Positions 1 through 6,657 of a DNA stretch of 31,508 bases are shown piece after piece; within the stretch, counting starts at the first letter, position 1, and every line of letters starts with the position of its first letter. This stretch comes from an uncultured Rikenella sp. Lineage in GTDB: Bacteria > Bacteroidota > Bacteroidia > Bacteroidales > Rikenellaceae. A model generated the notes under the pieces. It did no database searches. It worked only from the letters and a program-made list of their open reading frames with translations, and was not told where the DNA came from. Both the position numbers and the translations under genes were made by a program. The stretch spans positions 1-31,508 of the forward strand of contig CAJTNK010000013.1 of the NCBI GenBank assembly GCA_910577885.1, written 5' to 3'.

Positions 1-211
1 AACCAAGAGAACCACAATAAAAGCCCCGAATGGGGCCCCCGGCGGGACCGGCGATACTTCGTATCGCTAGGGCCATCCGGCTGTAAAAACAGTCTTTGTC
101 CGCGTGCTGGCGGTGCCGCTCGGCACTCGGGAGGGCCCATCCGGAAGCAAAAACAACCTTGCCAAATACCCGAATGCAAGTGCGGGAGCGAAGCTCGCTC
201 TTACAGATACG
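1..211. other. Non-coding, GC-rich repeat-bearing stretch
   Basis: No credible gene is visible. The stretch holds short palindromes, including an 18-base unit at 112-129 (GGTGCCGCTCGGCACTCG). Its exact reverse complement occurs twice in the non-coding region after rpoC, at 18478-18495 and 18633-18650. The words GGGCCATCCGG (about 70-80) and GGGCCCATCCGG (about 133-144) also recur there as the reverse complement CCGGATGGGCC near 18066. It looks like a fragment of the same dispersed intergenic repeat family. Confidence 0.5.
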
Positions 212-252
212 CGACGCGGGGTGGCTCCACTGTCGGTAGCCACCCCGCGTCG
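212..252 (-). terminator. Hairpin after the TetR pair, probable terminator
   Basis: A perfect 15-base inverted repeat (arms 212-226 and 238-252, arm CGACGCGGGGTGGCT) with an 11-base loop lies 24 bases downstream of the stop of the leftward TetR gene. The stem is strong, but no clear T-run follows it on the minus strand. It may therefore act as an mRNA 3' stabiliser or a Rho-assisted end rather than a classic intrinsic terminator. Confidence 0.55.
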
Positions 253-276
253 TGCGAAACAGATCGGCTCAAAATC

Positions 277-1014
277 TTAGACCGGTTCTCCTTCCAACAG
301 GTTGCCGGAGGTCACCCGGTCGAGAATCTCTCCGAACTCCTTTTGTCCTTTTGCGCTTAGCGTCGGGTAGAGTGCGTGGATCGACAGCAAGGCCAGGTAG
401 TCCAGCTTCGACTCCACCTCCTCCGGCGCGTAGGTCTGGTAGGCGAAGTTCACCCCCCACTGCGAGGCGATATAGTGGTACGTGTGAATGCCTTCCGTGA
501 TTTGGTCGGTGGTCCGGTCGTTTAGGTAGCCGTTTCGCCCCAGCAGACCCAGGATCCGGCGCGAGATGGCGGCGTGTTCCGCTTCGTTGCTCCGTCCGGC
601 TTCGCGGTCGCGGGCGATGGCGCCGACGTCCGAACCGCGGAACACCAACACGCCCCGGTACTTGTAGTTCAGCCGGAGGCCGATCCGGTTCAGCAGGTAG
701 AACTGCTTGAGGTCGAACAGCGTCGTGAGCGACCGTTCGATGGCGCGGTACTCGCTGAGATACTGCTCCCACAGGGCGGTGCAGATCTCCTCTTTGCGCG
801 AGAAGTGGTAGGTGATGTTCCCGGGGCTCAGCCCCAGCGACGAGGCCAGGGTGTCGATCCGGAAATCCACCATGCCGCGCGTGTTGATGAGTTCGAGCGC
901 CTGGCGGAGAATCATCTCGCGGGTCGACTTCTCTTCCGACGTGTCGGGTATTCGTTTGCGGTTCGCTGTCGTTCGGCGGGCGGTGCGTATGTCGTTTTTT
1001 GATGTTGCAGACAT
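277..1014 (-). CDS. TetR/AcrR-type transcriptional regulator (distal paralogue)
   Basis: A 245-residue protein with a basic N-terminal tail (about residues 10-21) and a TetR-type helix-turn-helix at about 30-80. The recognition region contains SPGNITYHF followed by RKEEI, typical of TetR regulators in Bacteroidota. The helical C-terminal part (about 85-230) would be the ligand-binding and dimerisation domain; its ligand cannot be read from sequence. It shares the HTH core and general layout with the gene just upstream (1025-1807), only 10 bases away, so the two form an operon of tandem paralogues. The ATG at 1014 is the only good start. No transporter or enzyme lies beside it, so its targets are probably elsewhere. 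A DNA-binding TetR regulator is well supported; the regulated pathway is unknown. Confidence 0.88.
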   Translation of the reverse strand: MSATSKNDIRTARRTTANRKRIPDTSEEKSTREMILRQALELINTRGMVDFRIDTLASSLGLSPGNITYHFSRKEEICTALWEQYLSEYRAIERSLTTLFDLKQFYLLNRIGLRLNYKYRGVLVFRGSDVGAIARDREAGRSNEAEHAAISRRILGLLGRNGYLNDRTTDQITEGIHTYHYIASQWGVNFAYQTYAPEEVESKLDYLALLSIHALYPTLSAKGQKEFGEILDRVTSGNLLEGEPV

Positions 1015-1024
1015 GATCGATGGG

Positions 1025-1807
1025 CTATTTTAGCAGGTTGACGATGCTGTTGAGTTGGTTTTGACCGGATTCGGTCAGGTAGGGGTGGAGCTGCACGAGC
1101 GATAGAGCGATGTATCGGTCGGTGGCGGCGGTCAGCTCGTGGGGAGCCTGGTGGCTCTGAGCGTGGTTGATCCACCAGCGCAGCATCAGCGTTTGCGACT
1201 CGAAGGTCAGCTGCCGGAGTCGCGGATCGTCGATCGGACGCATGTATCCGTTGCGGGTGAGCGTCTCGTAGCTGCTGAAAAGCAGCTCCCGGCCGCGTTC
1301 GATCTGCCGGCGGAAGGTTTCGTTCTCGCGCAGCAGACTCCCCATGTCGCCGAAGTAGTAGCTCGTGACGCCGGCATAGTTGACGGCCTTCAGGGCGACG
1401 GTCCGCAGGAAGAGAAACAGCTGTTTCAGATCCAGGAGCGGGGTGATGATTTCGGTCGAGGTGTCTTGCAGGACGGCCAGGTACTCATCCCAGATGGCGG
1501 CGATGATCTCTTCCTTGCGGGCGAAGTGGTAGGTGATGTTGCCGGGACTCAGCGAGAGGGCTTTGGCCAGCATCTCGATCCGGAAATCCACGACGCCCGT
1601 CCGGTTGATGATTTCGTTGGCCGCGGTGATGATCGTCTCGCGGGTCGAATTCCCGGCCCGTCGGGTGGTGGTCCGCTGGGGTTTTTCACCGACGGCCTGA
1701 GGTGCGGCCTGCTGTGTCTCGCTCTTGCGCGGACGACCCCGTTTGCGTTTCGGCAGGGGCGAGGGAAGCTCCTGTGTCGGGGTGGCTTTTTTGGTTTGTG
1801 TGCTCAT
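1025..1807 (-). CDS. TetR/AcrR-type regulator with N-terminal AT-hook
   Basis: The protein is 260 residues from the ATG at 1807. The frame stays open upstream to 1879, but that extension is low-complexity and unlike a TetR start. Residues 20-28 (KRKRGRPRK) form an AT-hook, a minor-groove binding motif that is uncommon in front of a TetR domain. A low-complexity linker (about 29-50) leads to the TetR HTH (about 54-100), which has the same SPGNITYHF/RKEEI core as the downstream paralogue. The C-terminal helical domain spans about 105-255. The gene is first in a two-gene leftward operon. A candidate leftward promoter at 2255-2285 lies about 440 bases upstream, so a long leader or a separate short transcript is possible. 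Ligand and targets are unknown. Confidence 0.87.
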   Translation of the reverse strand: MSTQTKKATPTQELPSPLPKRKRGRPRKSETQQAAPQAVGEKPQRTTTRRAGNSTRETIITAANEIINRTGVVDFRIEMLAKALSLSPGNITYHFARKEEIIAAIWDEYLAVLQDTSTEIITPLLDLKQLFLFLRTVALKAVNYAGVTSYYFGDMGSLLRENETFRRQIERGRELLFSSYETLTRNGYMRPIDDPRLRQLTFESQTLMLRWWINHAQSHQAPHELTAATDRYIALSLVQLHPYLTESGQNQLNSIVNLLK

Positions 1808-2064
1808 ACGTGTTTTTTTTTGATTGGTTTCCTGTGGCGGATGTGCTGTGCGGACATCCTTCGCGCCTGTGTGTCGCAATATTAGGAAAATTAATTCGGA
1901 TATGAGGGCTTGCAGGCGGATTTTTCGGCGGGAAAAACCAAAATCTCTCGGTAAAAACAGAAGTAAAACGAAGGAACGAACGAGTTTGTTGTCGATTTTT
2001 CGGCGGAGTACGCAAAATTTACGTCAGGGGGCCGGGGGCGGCGCAGATTCTCCCCCGTGTTGCA

Positions 2065-2101
2065 AAACAGAACGCCTCCGGGGTTCAGACCGAAGGCGTT
2101 C
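2065..2101 (-). terminator. Stem-loop in the leftward leader, possible attenuator or sRNA end
   Basis: Arms GAACGCCT (2070-2077) and AGGCGTTC (2094-2101) enclose a 16-base loop. On the minus strand the stem is followed by TGTTTTGC, a weak U-tract. It lies about 180 bases downstream of the leftward promoter at 2255-2285 and 260 bases before the TetR start. It could end a short RNA or attenuate TetR transcription. On the plus strand no T-run follows, so the minus strand is preferred. Confidence 0.4.
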
Positions 2102-2171
2102 CGCACGATAAATAATAAATAGAAATAGGTGATAAAAGATAAGTGGAGATAGATAGGTATTGTATATATTC

Positions 2172-2202
2172 TTGTATAGTCGGATAATTCCTTTTACCTT
2201 TG
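2172..2202 (+). promoter_or_regulatory. Bacteroidota-type promoter for the S24-like repressor
   Basis: TTG at 2172-2174, a 20-base spacer and TACCTTTG at 2195-2202 fit the -33/-7 consensus (TAnnTTTG). Transcription would start near 2209, about 94 bases before the repressor ATG at 2303. The transcript would run through the opposing promoter at 2255-2285. A perfect 10-base palindrome, GGTCATGACC at 2227-2236, lies just past the predicted start. Confidence 0.6.
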
Positions 2203-2250
2203 CAGAGTCTGTGTCAGACTGGTTTTGGTCATGACCGGTTTTAATTTTGT

Positions 2251-2286
2251 ATTGCAAATATACAATATAAAATTGTAATTGCAAAT
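2251..2286. promoter_or_regulatory. Leftward promoter with nested operator dyad
   Basis: Read on the minus strand, TTTG (plus 2282-2285), exactly 19 bases, then TATATTTG (plus 2255-2262) make a full match to the Bacteroidota promoter consensus pointing left. Between the two boxes is a perfect dyad, TACAAT-N5-ATTGTA (2261-2277). Outside it lie direct repeats of ATTGCAAAT at 2251-2259 and 2278-2286. Placing a dyad between -33 and -7 is a classic repressor operator arrangement. The adjacent repressor (2303-3007) is the obvious candidate binder. Confidence 0.6.
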
Positions 2287-2302
2287 TATTCCCCGAAAAA
2301 AG

Positions 2303-3007
2303 ATGACGGATTGGCAAAGGTTGGAACAGGTTATCAAGTGGACCGGGCTGTCGACGAATGCTTTTGCGACCGGAATAGGGCTCAAGCGAAGCGAAAATTT
2401 GTACCAGATCAAGCGCGGGAATAACCGGATCAGCAAGAATCTGGCGGAGTTGATCGTGCGGAAGTACGGGGCGGTGAACCGGGCGTGGCTTTTGACGGGC
2501 GAGGGCGAGATGCTGGACGGGGCGACGGGCGATCGGTCGGGGGGGGCGGGGGTTGCTGTGGCGATGCCGGCGGCCGGAGGGGCGGGGGGAATGGAGCGGA
2601 GGATACCTTATTATAATATGGATGCGCTGCGGCTGGTGAGCGAGCAGCCGGGAGGGGCGGGAAGTTCGGCTCCGGCTCCGGCCTATTACCTCCAGGTGCC
2701 GGGGTTCGGGGATTGCGACTTTGCGGCGGCGGTCACGGGCGAGGCGATGGCGCCCGAGGTGCCTGCGGGGGCGGTGGTGGCGGTCAAGGAGGTGGATCCG
2801 GCGGGACCGGTGTTGCCGGGCGAGATTTATCTGGCGGTGACGCCGGAATTTGCGTTGATGCGCTACATGCAGCTCGACCGCGAGGGGGGCGATCGGTTGT
2901 GGCTGGCGGGTCCGGCGGGAGGGACGGTCGAACCGGTCGGGGTGCGGCGGGAGCGGATCGTCAGACTTTATTTGGTGAAGGGGATTTTGATTCACAAGGT
3001 CTTGTGA
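2303..3007 (+). CDS. Phage-type repressor: HTH plus inactive S24 (LexA/CI-like) domain
   Basis: The protein is 234 residues from the ATG at 2303; a TTG 24 bases upstream is in frame but less likely. The N-terminal part (about 5-70) looks like an XRE/CI-type HTH, with the phage-repressor pattern LSTNAFATGIGLKRSENLY and KYGAVNRAWLLTGEGEM. A Gly/Ala-rich linker (about 72-125) leads to an S24 fold (about 130-234). The usual catalytic Gly-x-Ser-Met-x-Pro motif here reads GEAMAP (146-151), with alanine at 148 in place of serine. The region of the catalytic lysine reads ALMRYM (184-189), also without lysine. The protein should therefore keep the dimerisation domain but not self-cleave, so RecA-triggered inactivation is not expected. 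It probably autoregulates and controls the opposing promoter at 2255-2285. No other phage genes are nearby. Confidence 0.8.
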   Translation: MTDWQRLEQVIKWTGLSTNAFATGIGLKRSENLYQIKRGNNRISKNLAELIVRKYGAVNRAWLLTGEGEMLDGATGDRSGGAGVAVAMPAAGGAGGMERRIPYYNMDALRLVSEQPGGAGSSAPAPAYYLQVPGFGDCDFAAAVTGEAMAPEVPAGAVVAVKEVDPAGPVLPGEIYLAVTPEFALMRYMQLDREGGDRLWLAGPAGGTVEPVGVRRERIVRLYLVKGILIHKVL

Positions 3008-3072
3008 GGCGGGGGATTGGCGGGGTCGATGGGGCTAATGGGTTGAAAAAAAGAGGTTAATGCCCAAAAAAG

Positions 3073-3103
3073 TTTGCAAATTCAAAACCATTGACTATCT
3101 TTG
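3073..3103 (+). promoter_or_regulatory. Promoter of the tRNA-Tyr/tRNA-Gly/tuf unit
   Basis: TTTG at 3073-3076, a 19-base spacer and TATCTTTG at 3096-3103 match the Bacteroidota housekeeping promoter exactly. Transcription would begin near 3110, about 50 bases before tRNA-Tyr. No obvious terminator is seen until after tuf, so this promoter plausibly serves both tRNAs and tuf. Confidence 0.75.
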
Positions 3104-3160
3104 CTGTCCGAAATGCTTCCTCCCGCAGGGGACGAAACTCTCGGAACGCATTGTTCTTTC

Positions 3161-3243
3161 GGGCGGATACCAGAGTGGCCAAATGGGGCAGACTGTAAAT
3201 CTGCTGGCTTACGCCTTCGGTGGTTCGAATCCATCTCCGCCCA
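3161..3243 (+). tRNA. tRNA-Tyr (GTA)
   Basis: An 83-base class II tRNA. Acceptor arms GGGCGGA and TCCGCCC pair, with discriminator A at 3243. The anticodon stem GCAGA/UCUGC holds loop CTGTAAA, with anticodon GTA at 3195-3197. A long variable arm and T-loop TTCGAAT are present. CCA is not encoded. Tyrosine tRNA beside tRNA-Gly and tuf is a conserved bacterial arrangement. Confidence 0.95.
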
Positions 3244-3576
3244 CGATAAAAGTTTATCACGACGCGAACCGTTTAGCCGTCAGGCTTCGGGTTGCAGGCA
3301 GCCCGGACGCAAGCTTGCTTGCAGGGCAAGGGCTGGCGGTAATCCGAAAGAGAACGCAGTTCGATCGGTTCGCGGGGGATAAATTTTGGTTGTAAGGGTC
3401 CCGCCGGGAGGCGATGGATAACGGCGCGCCAGCAACGTAATCCTCTCCGCCCGATAAAATCGGAGGCGACGTAATCCTCTCCGCCACAATTAAAAAGGAG
3501 ATGTGAGCAATCCTCTCTGCCTTAATAAGGTGAGAAACAGGCGGCGGGCCGAACGGATTTTAAAAGAAAAACACAA
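3244..3576. repeat. Spacer with three degenerate copies of the tRNA-Tyr 3' end
   Basis: These 333 bases between two tRNAs contain no gene. AATCC-TCTCCGCC words at 3439-3460, 3473-3495 and 3509-3529 each resemble the end of tRNA-Tyr plus its downstream bases (3228-3251: AATCCATCTCCGCCC then ACGATAAAA). The copies drop two bases from the T-stem and diverge after the acceptor stem (GATAAAA, ACAATTAAAA, TTAATAAG). They look like partial tandem duplications of a tRNA 3' end. No integrase is visible. Confidence 0.5.
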
Positions 3577-3649
3577 GCGGAAGTAGCTCAGTCGGTAGAG
3601 CATTAGCCTTCCAAGCTAAGGGTCGCGGGTTCGAATCTCGTCTTCCGCT
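3577..3649 (+). tRNA. tRNA-Gly (TCC)
   Basis: A 73-base tRNA. Acceptor GCGGAAG pairs with CTTCCGC at 3642-3648. Anticodon stem TTAGC/GCTAA holds loop CTTCCAA, with anticodon TCC at 3610-3612. D-loop and T-loop (GGTTCGAATC) are canonical. It lies 51 bases upstream of tuf and is probably co-transcribed with it. The tRNA-Thr that often lies between tRNA-Gly and tuf in other bacteria is absent here. Confidence 0.95.
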
Positions 3650-3700
3650 CTTCGAATAAAGAAGAAGCAAACAACAACAAATTAAAAACGCTAATAACCC

Positions 3701-4888
3701 ATGGCAAAAGAAAAATTTGACCGGTCGAAACCGCACGTGAACATCGGTACCATCGGCCACGTAGACCACGGTAAAACCACGCTGACGGCGGCTATTACCA
3801 CCGTGCTGGCTAAGAAAGGTCTGTCGGAACTGCGCTCGTTCGACTCGATCGACAACGCTCCGGAAGAAAAAGAACGCGGGATCACGATCAATACCTCGCA
3901 CGTGGAATACTCGACCGCAGGGCGTCACTACGCACACGTAGACTGCCCGGGTCACGCCGACTATGTGAAGAACATGGTAACCGGTGCTGCGCAGATGGAC
4001 GGTGCTATCCTGGTGGTGGCTGCTACGGACGGTCCGATGCCGCAGACCAACGAACACGTGCTGTTGGCGCGTCAGGTGAACGTACCGCGTATCGTCGTGT
4101 TCCTGAACAAATGCGACATGGTCGACGACCCGGAAATGCTCGACCTCGTCGAACTCGAAGTGCGCGACCTGCTCAGCAAATACGAATTCGACGGCGACAA
4201 TGCCCCGATCATTCGCGGGTCGGCTCTCGGTGGGCTGAACGGCGAAGCTCAGTGGGAAGACAAGATCATGGAACTCATGGATGCGGTGGACAACTACATC
4301 CCGATTCCGCCGCGTGAAAACGAAAAACCGTTCTTGATGCCGGTCGAAGACGTCTTCTCGATCACCGGGCGTGGTACGGTGCTTACTGGGCGTGTCGAAA
4401 CCGGGGTGATTCATGTAGGGGACGAAGTCGAAATCGTCGGCTTGGGCGAAAAGGCCAAAAAATCGGTTTGTACCGGTGTCGAAATGTTTCGCAAACTCCT
4501 CGATGAAGGGGAAGCTGGGGATAATGTCGGGCTGCTGATGCGCGGTATCGACAAGAAGGAAGTGAAACGCGGTATGGTGGTTGCCAAACCGGGCTCGATC
4601 ACTCCGCATACCAAGTTCAAAGCTGAGGTCTATATCCTGAAGAAGGAAGAAGGTGGGCGTCACACGCCGTTCCACAACAAATATCGGCCGCAGTTCTACC
4701 TCCGTACGCTGGACGTAACCGGGGAAGTACAGTTGCCGGACGGCGTTGAAATGGTGATGCCGGGCGACAACGTAACGATTACGGTGGAACTGATCTATCC
4801 GGTGGCTATTAACGTTGGGCTGCGCTTTGCGATCCGTGAAGGCGGTCGGACGGTAGGGGCCGGGCAGATTACCGAAATCATCGCGTAA
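3701..4888 (+). CDS. tuf: Translation elongation factor Tu
   Basis: A 395-residue EF-Tu, the GTPase that delivers aminoacyl-tRNA to the ribosomal A site. All G motifs are intact: P-loop GHVDHGKT at 19-26, DCPGH at 81-85, NKCD at 136-139. The switch I region has the RGITIN motif. Domains 2 and 3 follow in standard order and the protein ends at the usual length. Codons are strongly biased (CTG, GGT, CGT), consistent with very high expression. The ATG at 3701 follows an A-rich leader with no Shine-Dalgarno, normal for Bacteroidota. A strong terminator (4922-4965) separates it from tRNA-Trp and secE. No resistance-type change was looked for in detail. Confidence 0.98.
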   Translation: MAKEKFDRSKPHVNIGTIGHVDHGKTTLTAAITTVLAKKGLSELRSFDSIDNAPEEKERGITINTSHVEYSTAGRHYAHVDCPGHADYVKNMVTGAAQMDGAILVVAATDGPMPQTNEHVLLARQVNVPRIVVFLNKCDMVDDPEMLDLVELEVRDLLSKYEFDGDNAPIIRGSALGGLNGEAQWEDKIMELMDAVDNYIPIPPRENEKPFLMPVEDVFSITGRGTVLTGRVETGVIHVGDEVEIVGLGEKAKKSVCTGVEMFRKLLDEGEAGDNVGLLMRGIDKKEVKRGMVVAKPGSITPHTKFKAEVYILKKEEGGRHTPFHNKYRPQFYLRTLDVTGEVQLPDGVEMVMPGDNVTITVELIYPVAINVGLRFAIREGGRTVGAGQITEIIA

Positions 4889-4921
4889 GGATTCTATCGT
4901 TTCGCGGAGATTATAAATCCC

Positions 4922-4965
4922 AGGGGAGACGGCACACGGGGCCGTGGAGCCGTCTCCTCTTTTTT
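4922..4965 (+). terminator. Intrinsic terminator after tuf
   Basis: A 12-base-pair stem (arms 4922-4933 and 4949-4960, one G-T wobble) around a 15-base loop, followed by TCTTTTTT ending at 4965. It lies 34 bases after the tuf stop and only five bases before tRNA-Trp. Transcription of the downstream genes therefore needs either read-through or a new promoter. Confidence 0.85.
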
Positions 4966-4969
4966 CCAT

Positions 4970-5040
4970 AGGGGTGTAGTTCAAGGGCAGAATAGCGGTC
5001 TCCAAAACCGTTGATGGGAGTTCGAATCTCTCCACCCCTG
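4970..5040 (+). tRNA. tRNA-Trp (CCA)
   Basis: A 71-base tRNA. Acceptor AGGGGTG pairs with CACCCCT, with discriminator G at 5040 as expected for tryptophan. The anticodon loop is CTCCAAA with anticodon CCA at 5002-5004, and the T-loop is TTCGAAT. Its position between tuf and secE is conserved in many bacteria. No clear promoter was found between the tuf terminator and the tRNA, so read-through is likely. Confidence 0.95.
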
Positions 5041-5102
5041 CTGATTTGTGAATCGCCGTTTTTCGAGGCGCCTGTTCGGACCGTCCACCATTTACACGCA
5101 CA

Positions 5103-5110
5103 TAAATTTG
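5103..5110 (+). promoter_or_regulatory. Candidate -7 box before the secE-region genes
   Basis: TAAATTTG matches TAnnTTTG and would start transcription near 5117, 67 bases before the gene at 5184. No TTTG is seen at the right distance upstream, so the call rests on the -7 box alone. It would supply the small membrane gene, secE, nusG and the ribosomal protein genes with transcription after the tuf terminator. Confidence 0.35.
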
Positions 5111-5183
5111 TGCGGGCGGTGTTGAATAAAAAGGGGCGTGTTCGGGGAAGGGCTTTTATTATCGACATCAAATACATTCCACA

Positions 5184-5675
5184 ATGAAAAAGCTTCTTTT
5201 TCTCTTGTGTGCCGCCTTTGCGGTTATGGCTTTCTCGGCCGAACGGGCCGAAGCGGCGCGGATGACCATCCTGTACGGCAACGGACCGGAGTTCCAGAAA
5301 ATGTACAACCTGCCGGATTCGGTTTCGAATCGGTTGGCTGAAGAGTATGAGGGGCTGCAGGTTCAGGAATTCGGGATTTCGTTCGAACAGTTCTCGCTGT
5401 TCTACGTGCCGATTTGGAACTACGGGGAACGCGAATATGCGCTGTATGACAAGGATTCGAAAACCATCTATCCGTTTACGGCGGAGGAGACCGAAGAACT
5501 GGAACAGCTGGCCGAGGAGCTTGGCTATGAACTGCCGAATGAAGTGCCGGGGCTCTCGTTTTGGAACCGGATCGGTGGGAAACTTGTGCTGTTGGTAGTT
5601 TTGGCGGGGATCGGCGGCTTCTTGCTTTGGAAGAAACGCCAGGCGGAAGAGGCAGAGGGGCGGATAGAGGAGTAG
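5184..5675 (+). CDS. Small secreted, C-terminally membrane-anchored protein of unknown function
   Basis: A 163-residue protein. Residues 1-25 are a signal peptide (KK, hydrophobic core, AEA before the likely cut). A soluble acidic domain spans about 26-125, and one membrane segment at about 132-149 is followed by KKRQ. This gives a type I topology with the domain outside the inner membrane. The domain has aromatic clusters (QFSLFYVPIWNYG at 69-81) and an acidic helix rich in EE (101-112). I do not recognise the family. It lies between tRNA-Trp and secE, where most bacteria have no gene, and is probably co-transcribed with secE. The position suggests growth-linked expression, but no role in secretion is shown. 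Confidence 0.8.
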   Translation: MKKLLFLLCAAFAVMAFSAERAEAARMTILYGNGPEFQKMYNLPDSVSNRLAEEYEGLQVQEFGISFEQFSLFYVPIWNYGEREYALYDKDSKTIYPFTAEETEELEQLAEELGYELPNEVPGLSFWNRIGGKLVLLVVLAGIGGFLLWKKRQAEEAEGRIEE

Positions 5676-5792
5676 GGGTATAACACACTCCCGAGGACTT
5701 ATGTATAGAGTCCGTCGTCGTTGTCGTCCGTGCTGCGGCTTCCCGGCGGCGGGTTGAATCACCCGATGGAAAAAGGGTGGGGGATACGCTTT

Positions 5793-5981
5793 ATGAAGAA
5801 TACCTACGTTAAAGAGGCCTACAACGAACTGGTCCACAAAGTGACTTGGCCGAGCTGGAGCTCGCTCCAGAACAGTGCGATTGTCGTGATGGTGGCGTCG
5901 CTGATCCTTGCGCTGGTTGTGCTGGCGATGGATATCAGCTTCGAAACCATTATGAAGGGGATTTACAGTATTTTGTATTAG
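5793..5981 (+). CDS. secE: Preprotein translocase subunit SecE
   Basis: A 62-residue single-TM SecE, the clamp subunit of the SecYEG channel in the inner membrane. The start MKNTYVKEAYNEL at 5793 was chosen because it matches the family N-terminus; the frame is open upstream from 5721, but that extension looks like non-coding sequence. The conserved amphipathic helix with the VHKVTWPSW signature is at 14-22 and the membrane helix at about 29-47. It is the short one-TM form typical of Bacteroidota rather than the three-TM enterobacterial form. It is followed by nusG in the standard order. Confidence 0.95.
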   Translation: MKNTYVKEAYNELVHKVTWPSWSSLQNSAIVVMVASLILALVVLAMDISFETIMKGIYSILY

Positions 5982-6065
5982 AGTCGGATCGGAGGAGGGG
6001 GACTTAGTATGCCCCGCGTATTCCGGACTTTTTACACACACGAAAGAGATTAGCACTTGCACGAA

Positions 6066-6629
6066 ATGAGCAACGGAGAAAAACCCGTCATGGAGTGGTA
6101 CGTCGTGCGTGCCATCGGCGGTAAGGAAAAAAAGGTCAAAGAGTATCTCGATGCCGAGATCCGCACTTTGCACCTGGAGGATTACATCGCCCAAGTGCTG
6201 ATTCCGACCGAAAAAGTCTACCAGGTACGTAACGGAAAGAAAATCACGAAAGAACGTATTTCCTATCCGGGTTATGTCTTGGTTCAGGCAGCCCTTGTGG
6301 GCGAAATACCGCATATCTTGCGGAATGCACCGAACGTGCTCGGTTTTCTGAGCGACACCAAAGAATCCACCTTGCAGGCCACCCCTCTCAGGCCGCAGGA
6401 AGTGAGTCGGATCTTGGGTCGGGTGGACGAGCTCGCCACGCAGGAGGAGGAAAACGAAACTCCGTACGTGGAAGGCGAATCTGTCAAGGTGATCGACGGA
6501 CCTTTTGCTTCCTTCGTCGGCACCATCGAGAAAGTCGATAACGAACGGAAAAAACTGCAGGTTTCCGTCAAGATATTCGGGCGTAAAACTCCTATGGAAC
6601 TGAGTTTTATGCAGGTTGAAAAAGAGTAA
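6066..6629 (+). CDS. nusG: Transcription elongation/antitermination factor NusG
   Basis: A 187-residue protein from the ATG at 6066; a TTG nine bases earlier is in frame but less likely. The NGN domain (about 10-115) carries the WYVVRAIGGKEKKV start and a YPGYVLVQ strand that contact the RNA polymerase clamp. An acidic linker (about 122-136) leads to the KOW domain (137-187, ESVKVIDGPFASFVG), which binds S10 or Rho in other bacteria. The protein suppresses pausing and couples transcription to translation. It lies 28 bases upstream of rplK in the usual secE-nusG-rplK order. A specialised paralogue (UpxY/LoaP type) is unlikely given this locus. Confidence 0.96.
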   Translation: MSNGEKPVMEWYVVRAIGGKEKKVKEYLDAEIRTLHLEDYIAQVLIPTEKVYQVRNGKKITKERISYPGYVLVQAALVGEIPHILRNAPNVLGFLSDTKESTLQATPLRPQEVSRILGRVDELATQEEENETPYVEGESVKVIDGPFASFVGTIEKVDNERKKLQVSVKIFGRKTPMELSFMQVEKE

Positions 6630-6657
6630 GTAACACGATTTTTTTTAGACGCGAATT

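Noticed and set aside
1891..2106. A 71-codon leftward frame beginning in the 2070-2101 stem-loop (Cro-like candidate)
   Set aside because: No HTH pattern is visible, it begins inside the hairpin, and it overlaps low-complexity intergenic DNA.
3436..3530. CRISPR-like spaced repeats in the tRNA spacer
   Set aside because: Only three short, degenerate copies with unequal spacing; no cas genes and no conserved repeat length.
5721..5792. Longer SecE with 24 extra residues
   Set aside because: The extension does not resemble SecE, while the ATG at 5793 gives the canonical N-terminus and length for Bacteroidota.
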